In this document: piece after piece, positions 1 to 5,279 of the stretch
Numbering within the stretch: position 1 is the stretch's first letter
Layout of the letters: each line of letters opens with the position of its first letter
NCBI GenBank assembly: GCA_017964055.1
Contig: JAGCSS010000079.1
Coordinates: forward strand, 1-6,685
Source of the DNA: Lachnospiraceae bacterium
GTDB lineage: Bacteria > Bacillota > Clostridia > Lachnospirales > Lachnospiraceae
Length of the DNA: 6,685 nt
Direction: 5' to 3'
Program-made: the position numbers and the translations under genes
The notes under the pieces: generated by a model
The model's database searches: none
Told to the model about the DNA's origin: nothing
The model's input: only the letters and a program-made list of their open reading frames with translations

Positions 1-1
1 A

Positions 2-226
2 GCGATATTCCTGATCGTTAACGTGGTGCTGTTTGCGCTGCATCTCGTGACGGTACAGATATGGAACGAGGCACCGAACGTTGCGGCATTCGGCATACTT
101 CCTCCGGATTTCCTCTCCAGCATGAATGTGTTCGCCGTTGCTTACGGGCTCAACAATATCCTGACTCCCATAGTCGCTATCGCGCGGGGACTGGTCATGG
201 AGAAAAAGAACCGTTCACTTGCTTAA
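2..226 (+). CDS. C-terminal end of an unidentified membrane protein (partial)
   Basis: An open frame runs in from the left edge and stops with TAA at 224-226, so only the last 74 residues are visible. The first part is strongly hydrophobic (AIFLIVNVVLFALHLVTVQI) and looks like a transmembrane helix. A loop rich in Pro, Asn and Phe follows, then a second hydrophobic stretch (ILTPIVAIARGLV) and a short basic tail, MEKKNRSLA. The pattern fits the end of an integral membrane protein with a cytoplasmic C-terminus (positive-inside rule). I do not recognise the family and assign no function. No intrinsic terminator with a T-run follows the stop, so some read-through into deoD is possible. The candidate deoD -35 box lies in its final codons. 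Confidence 0.6.
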   Translation, partial: AIFLIVNVVLFALHLVTVQIWNEAPNVAAFGILPPDFLSSMNVFAVAYGLNNILTPIVAIARGLVMEKKNRSLA

Positions 227-247
227 TTCCTTTGAAAATGGTAAAAT
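219..247 (+). promoter_or_regulatory. Candidate sigma-A promoter of deoD
   Basis: A -35-like TTGCTT at 219-224 is followed by exactly 17 bases and a TAAAAT -10 box at 242-247. TGG directly before it (239-241) is an extended -10 motif. Transcription would start near 254. The -35 overlaps the last codons and stop of the upstream gene. The match is good but not experimentally supported. Confidence 0.55.
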
Positions 248-260
248 ATACAATACAGTT

Positions 261-288
261 TCCCGCTGCATGAAGTCGACATGCGGGA
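261..288 (+). other. Leader hairpin at the 5' end of the deoD mRNA
   Basis: TCCCGC (261-266) pairs with GCGGGA (283-288), and ATG (270-272) pairs with CAT (280-282). This leaves a 3-base bulge and a 7-base loop. If transcription starts near 254, the hairpin sits almost at the mRNA 5' end, where such structures often protect transcripts. It has no T-run, so it is not an intrinsic terminator. It does not resemble the purine riboswitch core. Confidence 0.4.
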
Positions 289-319
289 GACATAATTACA
301 CGGAGGAGGTTTTTATATC

Positions 320-1021
320 ATGAGTACACCCCATAATGCCGCCAATAAAGGCGATATCGCAAAAACCGTTCTGATGTCGGGCGATCCGCTGCGCGCTAAA
401 TTCATTTCGGAAAACTATCTGGAGAACCCCGTATGCTTCAATACCGTCCGCAATATGCTCGGTTATACCGGTACATATAAGGGCAAGCAGGTTTCCGTTA
501 TGGGCCACGGAATGGGCATGCCTTCGATAGGTATTTATTCTTACGAACTTTTCAATTTCTATGATGTTGAGAATATCATCCGTATCGGTTCCGCGGGTTC
601 TTACCGCACCGATCTGAACCTGGGCGACCTTGTTATCGCCGAAGGCGCTTGCACGGATTCCAACTATGTGAATTCTTTCGATCTGCCCGGACATTATGCT
701 CCGATCGCAGATTTCGGACTTCTCCGCAGGGCCGTTGAGGCAGCGGAAAAGCTTGGTGTAAAGTATGAGGTAGGCAATGTCGTTTCTTCGGATGTTTTCT
801 ATAACGGTCTGGACCGCGTCAACGAGCGCTGGGCGGAGATGGGCTGCATCTGCATCGAGATGGAAGCGGCTGCTCTCTATATGAACGCCGCAAAGGCCAA
901 GAAGCATGCGCTGTGCATGGTCAGCATCTCGGACCATCTCTTCAAGGAGTCGGCTCTTTCCGCAGAGGACAGACAGACCAGCTTCAGAAATATGATGGAA
1001 GTAGCGTTAGAGCTCGCTTAA
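320..1021 (+). CDS. deoD: Purine nucleoside phosphorylase, DeoD type
   Basis: The product is a 233-residue cytoplasmic enzyme that splits purine (2'-deoxy)ribonucleosides with phosphate into free base and (deoxy)ribose-1-phosphate, for purine salvage. It matches the hexameric bacterial family (E. coli DeoD, 239 residues) along its length. Visible landmarks are the N-terminal MSTPH (His5, which reaches into the neighbouring subunit's site), GDPLRAK at 21-27 (phosphate Arg25), Arg44, the GHGMGMPS loop (62-69) and RIGS at 88-91. EMEAA (180-184) binds the ribose, and SDH (204-206) supplies the catalytic Asp205, with Arg218 as its partner. The Asp at 205 is the feature that lets this family use adenosine as well as 6-oxopurines. 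GGAGGAGG at 302-309 precedes the ATG by ten bases and fixes the start. The gene appears to be transcribed alone, with its own promoter and a strong terminator. No deoxyribose catabolic genes are adjacent. Confidence 0.96.
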   Translation: MSTPHNAANKGDIAKTVLMSGDPLRAKFISENYLENPVCFNTVRNMLGYTGTYKGKQVSVMGHGMGMPSIGIYSYELFNFYDVENIIRIGSAGSYRTDLNLGDLVIAEGACTDSNYVNSFDLPGHYAPIADFGLLRRAVEAAEKLGVKYEVGNVVSSDVFYNGLDRVNERWAEMGCICIEMEAAALYMNAAKAKKHALCMVSISDHLFKESALSAEDRQTSFRNMMEVALELA

Positions 1022-1036
1022 AAGTATTGAGTTACT

Positions 1037-1066
1037 GCGCCGCGGCAGATCCGCGGCGCTTTTTTT
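1037..1066 (+). terminator. Intrinsic terminator of deoD
   Basis: A perfect 9-bp GC-rich stem (1037-1045 with 1051-1059) has the 5-base loop CAGAT and is followed directly by seven Ts (1060-1066). It begins 15 bases after the deoD stop codon. This is a textbook Rho-independent terminator, and it separates deoD from the signalling operon. Confidence 0.93.
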
Positions 1067-1201
1067 ATCATATTGGGTAGAATATGTTCCCTTTTTGCTC
1101 GCTGATACGTGAATAAATTACAAAATGAATTCGTAAATGCAAAATATAGGCGCTACGCAGAACGTTATTTCACAAAAATGCGAAAAATCATAATTTGGGT
1201 G
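1067..1201. other. AT-rich spacer with no recognisable gene
   Basis: This is the part of the 289-base gap (1022-1310) left between the deoD terminator and the operon promoter. It is AT-rich. I found no ORF with a ribosome site, no strong hairpin and no known RNA motif in it. It may hold upstream activator sites, but nothing visible supports that. Confidence 0.4.
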
Positions 1202-1229
1202 ATGACAAATCGATATCTTTGGGTATAAT
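1202..1229 (+). promoter_or_regulatory. Candidate promoter of the Hpt-receiver-cyclase operon
   Basis: ATGACA (1202-1207, five of six bases of the -35 consensus) and a perfect TATAAT (1224-1229) are separated by 16 bases. Transcription would start near 1236, leaving a leader of about 75 bases before the ATG at 1311. No other promoter of similar quality is seen before the next two genes, and gaps of only 31 and 18 bases separate the three genes. One transcript is therefore likely. Confidence 0.65.
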
Positions 1230-1248
1230 ATATACCAAGATACTATCG
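1211..1248. promoter_or_regulatory. Extended dyad over the operon -10 box (candidate operator)
   Basis: GGTATA (1222-1227) is mirrored by TATACC (1231-1236) around a 3-base centre. Outside it, TATCTT (1214-1219) is mirrored by AAGATA (1237-1242), with two extra bases on the left. CGA and TCG (1211-1213, 1246-1248) may extend it further. The -10 box is inside the dyad, so a protein bound here would block RNA polymerase. AT-rich composition raises the chance of coincidence. Confidence 0.4.
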
Positions 1249-1310
1249 GATACTGCACCCGTAAGGACAGTCAGCTGCCCCGGACGCGGTTTTATCAGAC
1301 AGGAGATACT

Positions 1311-1901
1311 ATGGGATTTGGTTCCGAATACGACTGGCTGAAAGAGATACCTGAGATAGATCAGGATGCTGCTATAGAGAATTGCGGCAGCTTTGAGAGC
1401 TTTATTTCCATACTTACGGTATTTCATAAGTCAGCGAGAGGCAATATCGAAGATATCTCGCGAAGTTTCGCGAACAGGGATCTGCCGAATTACACGATCA
1501 AGGTCCACGGCTTAAAGAGTGCGGCGAGGATCGTAGGGGCTGCGGCCCTTTCCGATGCGGCAAAGGAGCTCGAGGCAGCAGGCAAGGCAGAAGATATAGG
1601 ATTTATAGAAGCGCATAATCAGGCATTGCTTCAGATGTACGAGGCGCTGGAAGAAAAGCTGAAAAAGCTTGATGAGCATGAAGCGAACAAACATGTGCTC
1701 GAGGGCGCGGAGCTGGACGAAGCGTTCCAGACGCTTGCGGAGATAGCGGGCAGCATGGATTACGGCATGATGGAGGGCCTGCTCGACGATCTGAACGGAT
1801 ATAGGATAAATGACAGTGACAGTGATCTCATAGAAAGGATAGGATACAGTCTCCTGAAGCTGGACTGGGATGAGATCAAAGCTCTGCTGAAGCAGAGATA
1901 A
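1311..1901 (+). CDS. Free-standing Hpt (histidine phosphotransfer) protein
   Basis: This 196-residue cytoplasmic protein probably carries phosphoryl groups between receiver domains in a phosphorelay. The helix around residues 63-77 has the Hpt signature H-x-L-K-S followed by G-A (His66, Leu68, Lys69, Ser70, Gly76, Ala77), so His66 is the expected phosphorylation site. Heptad-like helices continue to about residue 122. The last 70 residues (about 127-196) are predicted helical and end in SLLKLDWDEIKALL. This resembles the tail seen after Hpt domains in hybrid kinases of clostridia, from general recollection rather than a search. No kinase, receiver or membrane segment is present in the protein. 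AGGAG at 1301-1305 lies five bases before the ATG. It is the first gene of the operon, and the receiver protein that follows is the natural partner. The kinase that feeds it is not in this window. Confidence 0.85.
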   Translation: MGFGSEYDWLKEIPEIDQDAAIENCGSFESFISILTVFHKSARGNIEDISRSFANRDLPNYTIKVHGLKSAARIVGAAALSDAAKELEAAGKAEDIGFIEAHNQALLQMYEALEEKLKKLDEHEANKHVLEGAELDEAFQTLAEIAGSMDYGMMEGLLDDLNGYRINDSDSDLIERIGYSLLKLDWDEIKALLKQR

Positions 1902-1932
1902 TGCCCGGGCGTGGCACGGAGGAAAGTTAGAA

Positions 1933-2715
1933 ATGGCAATTGATAAGTTAAAGGCGACGGTCTTTGGGGATGTGGCAGTCATATGCCAGAATGATTCATT
2001 TCTGGCGAAGAGCCTTTGCAAGAAACTATGCGATATCGGGCTGAGAGCCCAGTTTTTCCATACCGAGATCCGCGAGATGAAGGAGATCAGGGAGGATACG
2101 GAGCTCTTCATACTGTTCCTTAACGAGAATATCGACAGGCTCCGCGAGGCTATGGTATTCCTCAAGGACAAGGCCAACGACCGTGACCGCAAGATCATGA
2201 TGATCGGCGATCAGGATGAATATGAGGCGGTTCTGAAGATCATTCCCGAGACTGCGGTGCTCGATCTGCTCAAGCGTCCGCTCGACATGGACGAGCTGCT
2301 GCGCCGCGCGGTTAAGTACATCGAGGAGAATACCGGAGAGAACAGGAAACGTACGGTACTGATCGTTGACGATGATATTACATATATGCGTACCGTGTAC
2401 GAATGGCTGAAGAATGATTATGTGGTCGGGATGGCGTCGAACGGAGTGCAGGCCATCAGCTATCTGGCCCGCAACAAGGCGGATATAGTGCTGCTCGACT
2501 ATGAGATGCCGGTGGCGAACGGGCCCCAGGTGCTCGAAATGCTGAAGACTGATTCGGAGACCGGACAGATACCCGTTATGTTCCTTACCGGGCACGGAGA
2601 CAAAAAGAGCGTGCTGTCGGTCATCGACCTTCAGCCCGTCGATTATCTGCTCAAGACCATAGATAAAAAGACACTTTTGGGCAAGCTTTCCAACTTCTTT
2701 GGAAAAACCGAATAA
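1933..2715 (+). CDS. Dual receiver protein: degenerate receiver plus canonical receiver, no output domain
   Basis: This 260-residue cytoplasmic protein has two receiver-like folds and no DNA-binding or enzymatic domain. The C-terminal one (about 140-257) is canonical: acidic pair Asp146/Asp147 in VLIVDDD, phospho-acceptor Asp189 in LLDYEMP, Thr219 in FLTGHG and Lys241 in YLLK. The N-terminal one (about 12-130) keeps the pattern of strands and helices and the final K-x-P (Lys114, Pro116). However, Gln19/Asn20 stand at the acidic pair, Phe62 at the phosphorylation site and Gly92 at the Thr/Ser position. It is therefore a pseudo-receiver, probably for protein contact. GGAGG at 1918-1922 sits ten bases before the ATG, and the gap from the Hpt gene is 31 bases. 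A likely role is shuttling or sinking phosphate with the Hpt partner, and controlling the cyclase encoded next. That role is inferred from gene order only. Confidence 0.88.
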   Translation: MAIDKLKATVFGDVAVICQNDSFLAKSLCKKLCDIGLRAQFFHTEIREMKEIREDTELFILFLNENIDRLREAMVFLKDKANDRDRKIMMIGDQDEYEAVLKIIPETAVLDLLKRPLDMDELLRRAVKYIEENTGENRKRTVLIVDDDITYMRTVYEWLKNDYVVGMASNGVQAISYLARNKADIVLLDYEMPVANGPQVLEMLKTDSETGQIPVMFLTGHGDKKSVLSVIDLQPVDYLLKTIDKKTLLGKLSNFFGKTE

Positions 2716-2733
2716 TACTGAACGAGGTGTGGC

Positions 2734-4200
2734 ATGGCAGGAGCCGTAAAAGAGACATTTCTTAATCCGAATGACTATCCCGCGGAGCTCAAGGGTCTGG
2801 TAGAGGACTATAACCAGAAACTGGTCAACAGTATGGGTATCATCACCGGCCTGGCAAAGGAATACCATACGATTTGGCTGGTAAACCGCAAGACACTTGA
2901 ACTCGAGCTTTACCGTTCCACGGGAGAGCATACCGTCAGCGGTCTGCTGGCGCTGGCGTCCAGACATAAGGATTATTCGTCATTTATCAAGGCATACGTG
3001 ACCAATTATGTTGCCGATCATGCGGAGGATGTGGAGCGCAGCAGCAGGATCGAGACCGTAGAAGAGAAGATCCGCGACGGAGAGCTCTATTCCATCGAGT
3101 ACCTGCGTATTGACGAGGAGAGCCGCATTTCCTATCACCAGATGGCGTTTGCCCTGGCCGGAGATCCCGAAACCGCAGAGAAGTTCATTCTCGCGTTCAA
3201 GGATGTCGATAAGATCGTCAGGAAGCACATGGCGGACAAAAAGTATCTGTACGAGCAGTTCAGCATCGTGAATGCGCTGAGCCGCGACTACTACAATATT
3301 TTCAAGGTCGACCTGCAGACCGGCAATGTAGTGATCCTGAAGCTGGACGGCTATGTAACAAAGGGTATGGAAGGCCCCGGCGATAAGCAGTATCCGTATG
3401 ACGTGCTCTGCAGCCAGTATATCAACGACCGTGTGTATTCCGAGGATATACCCGCGCTCAGGAAGGCGATGAGCCTCGAGACCGTGCGGAAAAAGATGAA
3501 GGAAACGAACGAGTACGTATCGAGTTACCGCGTCCATGATAAGGGCGAGATACATTACTACCAGTTCACCTATATCCCGATCAATCCTCTGGACAAATCA
3601 CTGGGGATACTTGCGGGCTTTAAGAACGTAGACGATGTCGTGGCAGGCGCCAAGGAACGTGAGCAGCTGATCGCCATGGCGGAGACCGATATCATGACCG
3701 GAATATTAAACCGAGGCAGCGGAGAGAAGAAGGTTACCACGCTTCTCGCGGAAGGTGTGAGCGGCATGTTCTGCATCATCGACATCGACAGGTTCAAGCA
3801 TATAAACGATACCTACGGACATGATGTCGGAGATAAGGTTATCAGGGGCATCGCGGACATCCTCAAGGATGAGTTCAGGAAAAAGGACGTCATATTCAGA
3901 CTCGGCGGTGACGAATATGCCGTATTCGCGCCGAACGTCAACGAGGAGTGTAAGGGCAAAAAGCTGATAAAGCGCGTGCTCGGGCATATAGACGATCTGG
4001 AGATACCCGAACTGAAGGGTATGAAGCCTACTGTCAGCCTGGGTGCCGCGATCATAGCGCAGGGTGCTTCGACAAACTTCGACGAGGTTTACCGCAGGGC
4101 TGATGAGGGCGTATACAAGAGCAAGAACAACCCTGATGTCAATACGACTCTGTGCACGGTTCTGTACGGTGACGGCACAGCGGGCGGAGCGCAAGAATAA
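2734..4200 (+). CDS. Soluble diguanylate cyclase with tandem sensory repeats and a GGDEF domain
   Basis: This 488-residue protein should make cyclic di-GMP from two GTP. The GGDEF domain covers about 312-470: TDIMTGILNR (318-327, the D-x-L-T-G-x-x-N-R motif), IDIDRFK with metal ligand Asp350, Asn358 for guanine contact, and GGDEY at 391-395 (Tyr for the usual Phe, a common active variant). RADEGVYKSK is near 456. R-K-K-D at 382-385, five residues before GGDEY, is the inhibitory site where c-di-GMP binds. Residues about 36-163 and 178-305 look like two copies of one alpha/beta sensory module, PAS-like in character. Both open with a [KR]-[DE]-Y-[HY]-x-I motif and end in [AG]FK(D/N)VD. No signal peptide or membrane helix is seen, so sensing is cytoplasmic. 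The GAGG ribosome site at 2724-2727 precedes the ATG. The 18-base gap to the receiver gene implies co-transcription and functional coupling. Confidence 0.92.
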   Translation: MAGAVKETFLNPNDYPAELKGLVEDYNQKLVNSMGIITGLAKEYHTIWLVNRKTLELELYRSTGEHTVSGLLALASRHKDYSSFIKAYVTNYVADHAEDVERSSRIETVEEKIRDGELYSIEYLRIDEESRISYHQMAFALAGDPETAEKFILAFKDVDKIVRKHMADKKYLYEQFSIVNALSRDYYNIFKVDLQTGNVVILKLDGYVTKGMEGPGDKQYPYDVLCSQYINDRVYSEDIPALRKAMSLETVRKKMKETNEYVSSYRVHDKGEIHYYQFTYIPINPLDKSLGILAGFKNVDDVVAGAKEREQLIAMAETDIMTGILNRGSGEKKVTTLLAEGVSGMFCIIDIDRFKHINDTYGHDVGDKVIRGIADILKDEFRKKDVIFRLGGDEYAVFAPNVNEECKGKKLIKRVLGHIDDLEIPELKGMKPTVSLGAAIIAQGASTNFDEVYRRADEGVYKSKNNPDVNTTLCTVLYGDGTAGGAQE

Positions 4201-4223
4201 AATATGAGACATGGGTAATATAT

Positions 4224-4288
4224 GAAGACAAGGGGATGTTTCTTCCGGCTGCAAACTGTGCAGACAGAAGAAACGTCCCCTTGTCTTT
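4224..4288. repeat. Long imperfect inverted repeat, REP-like, between convergent genes
   Basis: Bases 4224-4245 pair with 4267-4288 over 22 positions with only two G-T wobbles. Inside the loop, CTGCA (4249-4253) pairs with TGCAG (4259-4263). Each arm holds AGACAAGGGGA, then a GTTTCTTC block. In the right arm, read on the minus strand, the block is closed by TGTCT, so each arm is itself a small AGACA/TGTCT palindrome. Similar AGACA..GGGGAC..TGTCT repeats are known to me as dispersed REP-type elements in Clostridia, but that is recollection, not a search. It lies between the stops at 4200 and 4311 and could halt transcription from both sides, although neither side has a long T-run. Confidence 0.7.
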
Positions 4289-4308
4289 CGTATCTTAACC
4301 CCTTGGGT

Positions 4309-5025
4309 TTAGATGTCGTACTTCTTCAGGAGCATGTCGAGCGCCTCTCTCAGGAGGATCGCCTCTCCGATACCCTCGCGCTTGGAGAGCTTCGCCAGGC
4401 GCTGAAGCTGGTCCTGTGTGTAATGGCTGGTCTTCGGGATCATCTTTTCTTCGCGGGCCATTGCAACGCGGCTGCGGCCGCTCACCTTTGCGCGGTAAAG
4501 GGCGCCGTCGGCCTTTCTCACAAGCTCTGCGCAGCGTGACGCGTCAACAAATGCGGTAGCCATGCCGATGGTGATCGACTGCTCGGCTCCGTCGGGAGTC
4601 TTTACGTTAAAATCTTTTTTCAGATCGTTCAGGAAGAGGAAAATGTCCTCTCTCTCGGTCTCGCCCTTAAAGATGATGCCGAACTCATCGCCGCCGATGC
4701 GGTAAACCTTTGCGTCCTTCGGGATGCGCTCCTTAATGTAGAGACCGGTCTCGATCAGAACCTTATCCCCGACCTCTACTCCGAAATCGGTATTGATATG
4801 CATGAACTTGTCAAAGTCTACGAGCGCGATGACAACGGTCTCGCCGTTCGCCTCGCAGTCGCTCTCGAGGATCTCGGTGAGATCCTTCTCAAACTGATCC
4901 CCTACGGGGAACTGCAGCGCATCGTTAACGGCGGTGCGCTTTTTCTGTGTGTTTTTCTTGTTGAGCTCGATGTGGTCGTCCACGGTGATCGGACGTGCGG
5001 GAGCCTCTTCGTTTTTCTTAGCCAT
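4309..5025 (-). CDS. Diguanylate cyclase (GGDEF) fused to a ribbon-helix-helix-like C-terminal segment
   Basis: This 238-residue soluble protein has a GGDEF domain at about 33-192: metal ligand Asp70 in LVDFDKF, Asn78, Gly86-Asp87, a perfect GGDEF at 111-115 and RKADGALYRAK at 170-180. The core is intact and probably makes c-di-GMP. The usual D-x-L-T-G-x-x-N-R helix is degenerate (Asp35-Ala-Leu retained, Thr-Gly and Asn-Arg lost). The R-x-x-D inhibitory site is absent, with P-K-D-A at 102-105. Residues about 197-238 read as a short strand (KTSHYT), helix (QDQLQRLAKLSKREG), turn, and helix (EAILLREALDMLLKKY). This is the layout of CopG/Arc-type ribbon-helix-helix DNA-binding domains, with the typical L-I/L-R-E-A-L second helix. 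The N-terminus (1-32) is charged and probably disordered. The ATG at 5025 is chosen because GGAGG lies six bases upstream. A TTG-initiated extension to 5109 has no ribosome site. It converges on the other cyclase operon. Confidence 0.85.
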   Translation of the reverse strand: MAKKNEEAPARPITVDDHIELNKKNTQKKRTAVNDALQFPVGDQFEKDLTEILESDCEANGETVVIALVDFDKFMHINTDFGVEVGDKVLIETGLYIKERIPKDAKVYRIGGDEFGIIFKGETEREDIFLFLNDLKKDFNVKTPDGAEQSITIGMATAFVDASRCAELVRKADGALYRAKVSGRSRVAMAREEKMIPKTSHYTQDQLQRLAKLSKREGIGEAILLREALDMLLKKYDI

Positions 5026-5031
5026 GATCTG

Positions 5032-5036
5032 CCTCC
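5032..5036 (-). promoter_or_regulatory. Ribosome binding site that fixes the start of the GGDEF/RHH gene
   Basis: GGAGG on the minus strand lies six bases upstream of the ATG at 5025. It argues for the 238-residue product and against the longer frame opening at a TTG at 5109. Confidence 0.85.
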
Positions 5037-5041
5037 GTTTT

Positions 5042-5062
5042 GTGCCGGCGGCTGCCGGGCAC
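5042..5062 (-). other. GC-rich leader hairpin just before the ribosome site
   Basis: GTGCC (5042-5046) pairs with GGCAC (5058-5062), and GGC (5047-5049) with GCC (5054-5056). There is one bulged base (5057) and a 4-base loop. In the minus-strand mRNA it ends five bases before the GGAGG. It stands out in an otherwise AT-rich leader. It has no T-run on either strand and is not a terminator. It could affect ribosome access or mRNA stability. Confidence 0.4.
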
Positions 5063-5094
5063 GCAATATGCAATGTTTTCGGGTAATATAATAC

Positions 5095-5193
5095 GATATT
5101 ATCTTGCAAATAATATCGGTCGACACATATTTTATAACACTTATGTAATAATATGTCAATATATTATTTGAAATATTATTTTAGAAATAATAT
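5095..5193. promoter_or_regulatory. Cluster of six ATATTAT heptamers in three inverted pairs (candidate operator)
   Basis: ATATTAT occurs on the plus strand at 5096-5102, 5161-5167 and 5173-5179. Its reverse complement, ATAATAT, occurs at 5110-5116, 5148-5154 and 5187-5193. The outer pairs converge with 7-base spacers, and the first is perfect over 8-bp arms (5095-5102/5110-5117). The third is perfect over 9-bp arms (5173-5181/5185-5193). The middle pair diverges with a 6-base spacer, and its centre falls in the -35 box of the minus-strand promoter. Four of six copies extend to ATATTATTT. Ribbon-helix-helix proteins usually bind such repeated short sites cooperatively, so autoregulation by the adjacent gene product is a reasonable inference. 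Confidence 0.55.
5131..5159 (-). promoter_or_regulatory. Promoter of the GGDEF/RHH gene
   Basis: Read on the minus strand, a perfect TTGACA -35 (5159 to 5154) is followed by 17 bases and TATAAA (5136 to 5131). Transcription would start near 5124, giving a leader of about 100 bases. The -35 lies in the middle pair of heptamers. One pair lies just upstream, and one just downstream of the start. Confidence 0.75.
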
Positions 5194-5279
5194 CACTGAA
5201 ATATGATGAACACCTGTGCACGCCGGTATAAAGGACTGCCTGAAAGCACATTTTGCAATATTCATGGCACGAAAGTTCA
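5194..5279. other. Intergenic stretch with nothing recognisable
   Basis: Together with its flanks this belongs to the 720-base gene-free region 5026-5745. Between the heptamer cluster and the possible promoter at 5280 I see no ORF with a ribosome site, no strong hairpin and no known RNA motif. Confidence 0.4.

Noticed and set aside
248..319. Purine riboswitch before deoD
   Set aside because: The conserved purine-aptamer loops and three-way junction are absent. Only a simple bulged hairpin is seen.
296..937. Long minus-strand frame opposite deoD
   Set aside because: It is antisense to a clearly conserved enzyme, has no ribosome site and encodes no recognisable protein.
1225..1231. A seventh regulatory ATAATAT heptamer at the signalling operon
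   Set aside because: It is contained in a consensus -10 box extended by two bases, so its presence alone carries little weight. It is kept only as a side note to the dyad.
2026..2967. Minus-strand frame of 313 codons opposite the receiver and cyclase genes
   Set aside because: It spans the boundary of two well-supported genes on the other strand. Its length follows from their codon bias.
4222..4539. Plus-strand frame over the repeat and the end of the GGDEF/RHH gene
   Set aside because: It starts inside the inverted repeat and runs antisense to conserved coding sequence.
5042..5062. Intrinsic terminator in the GGDEF/RHH leader
   Set aside because: No run of Ts follows the stem on either strand.
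5026..5109. N-terminal extension of the GGDEF/RHH protein starting at a TTG
   Set aside because: There is no ribosome site before the TTG, while GGAGG sits six bases before the ATG at 5025. The extra residues look non-conserved.
5095..5193. CRISPR-like array
   Set aside because: The repeats are only 7-9 bp, occur in both orientations and have short, unequal spacing. There are no spacers of CRISPR size and no cas genes.
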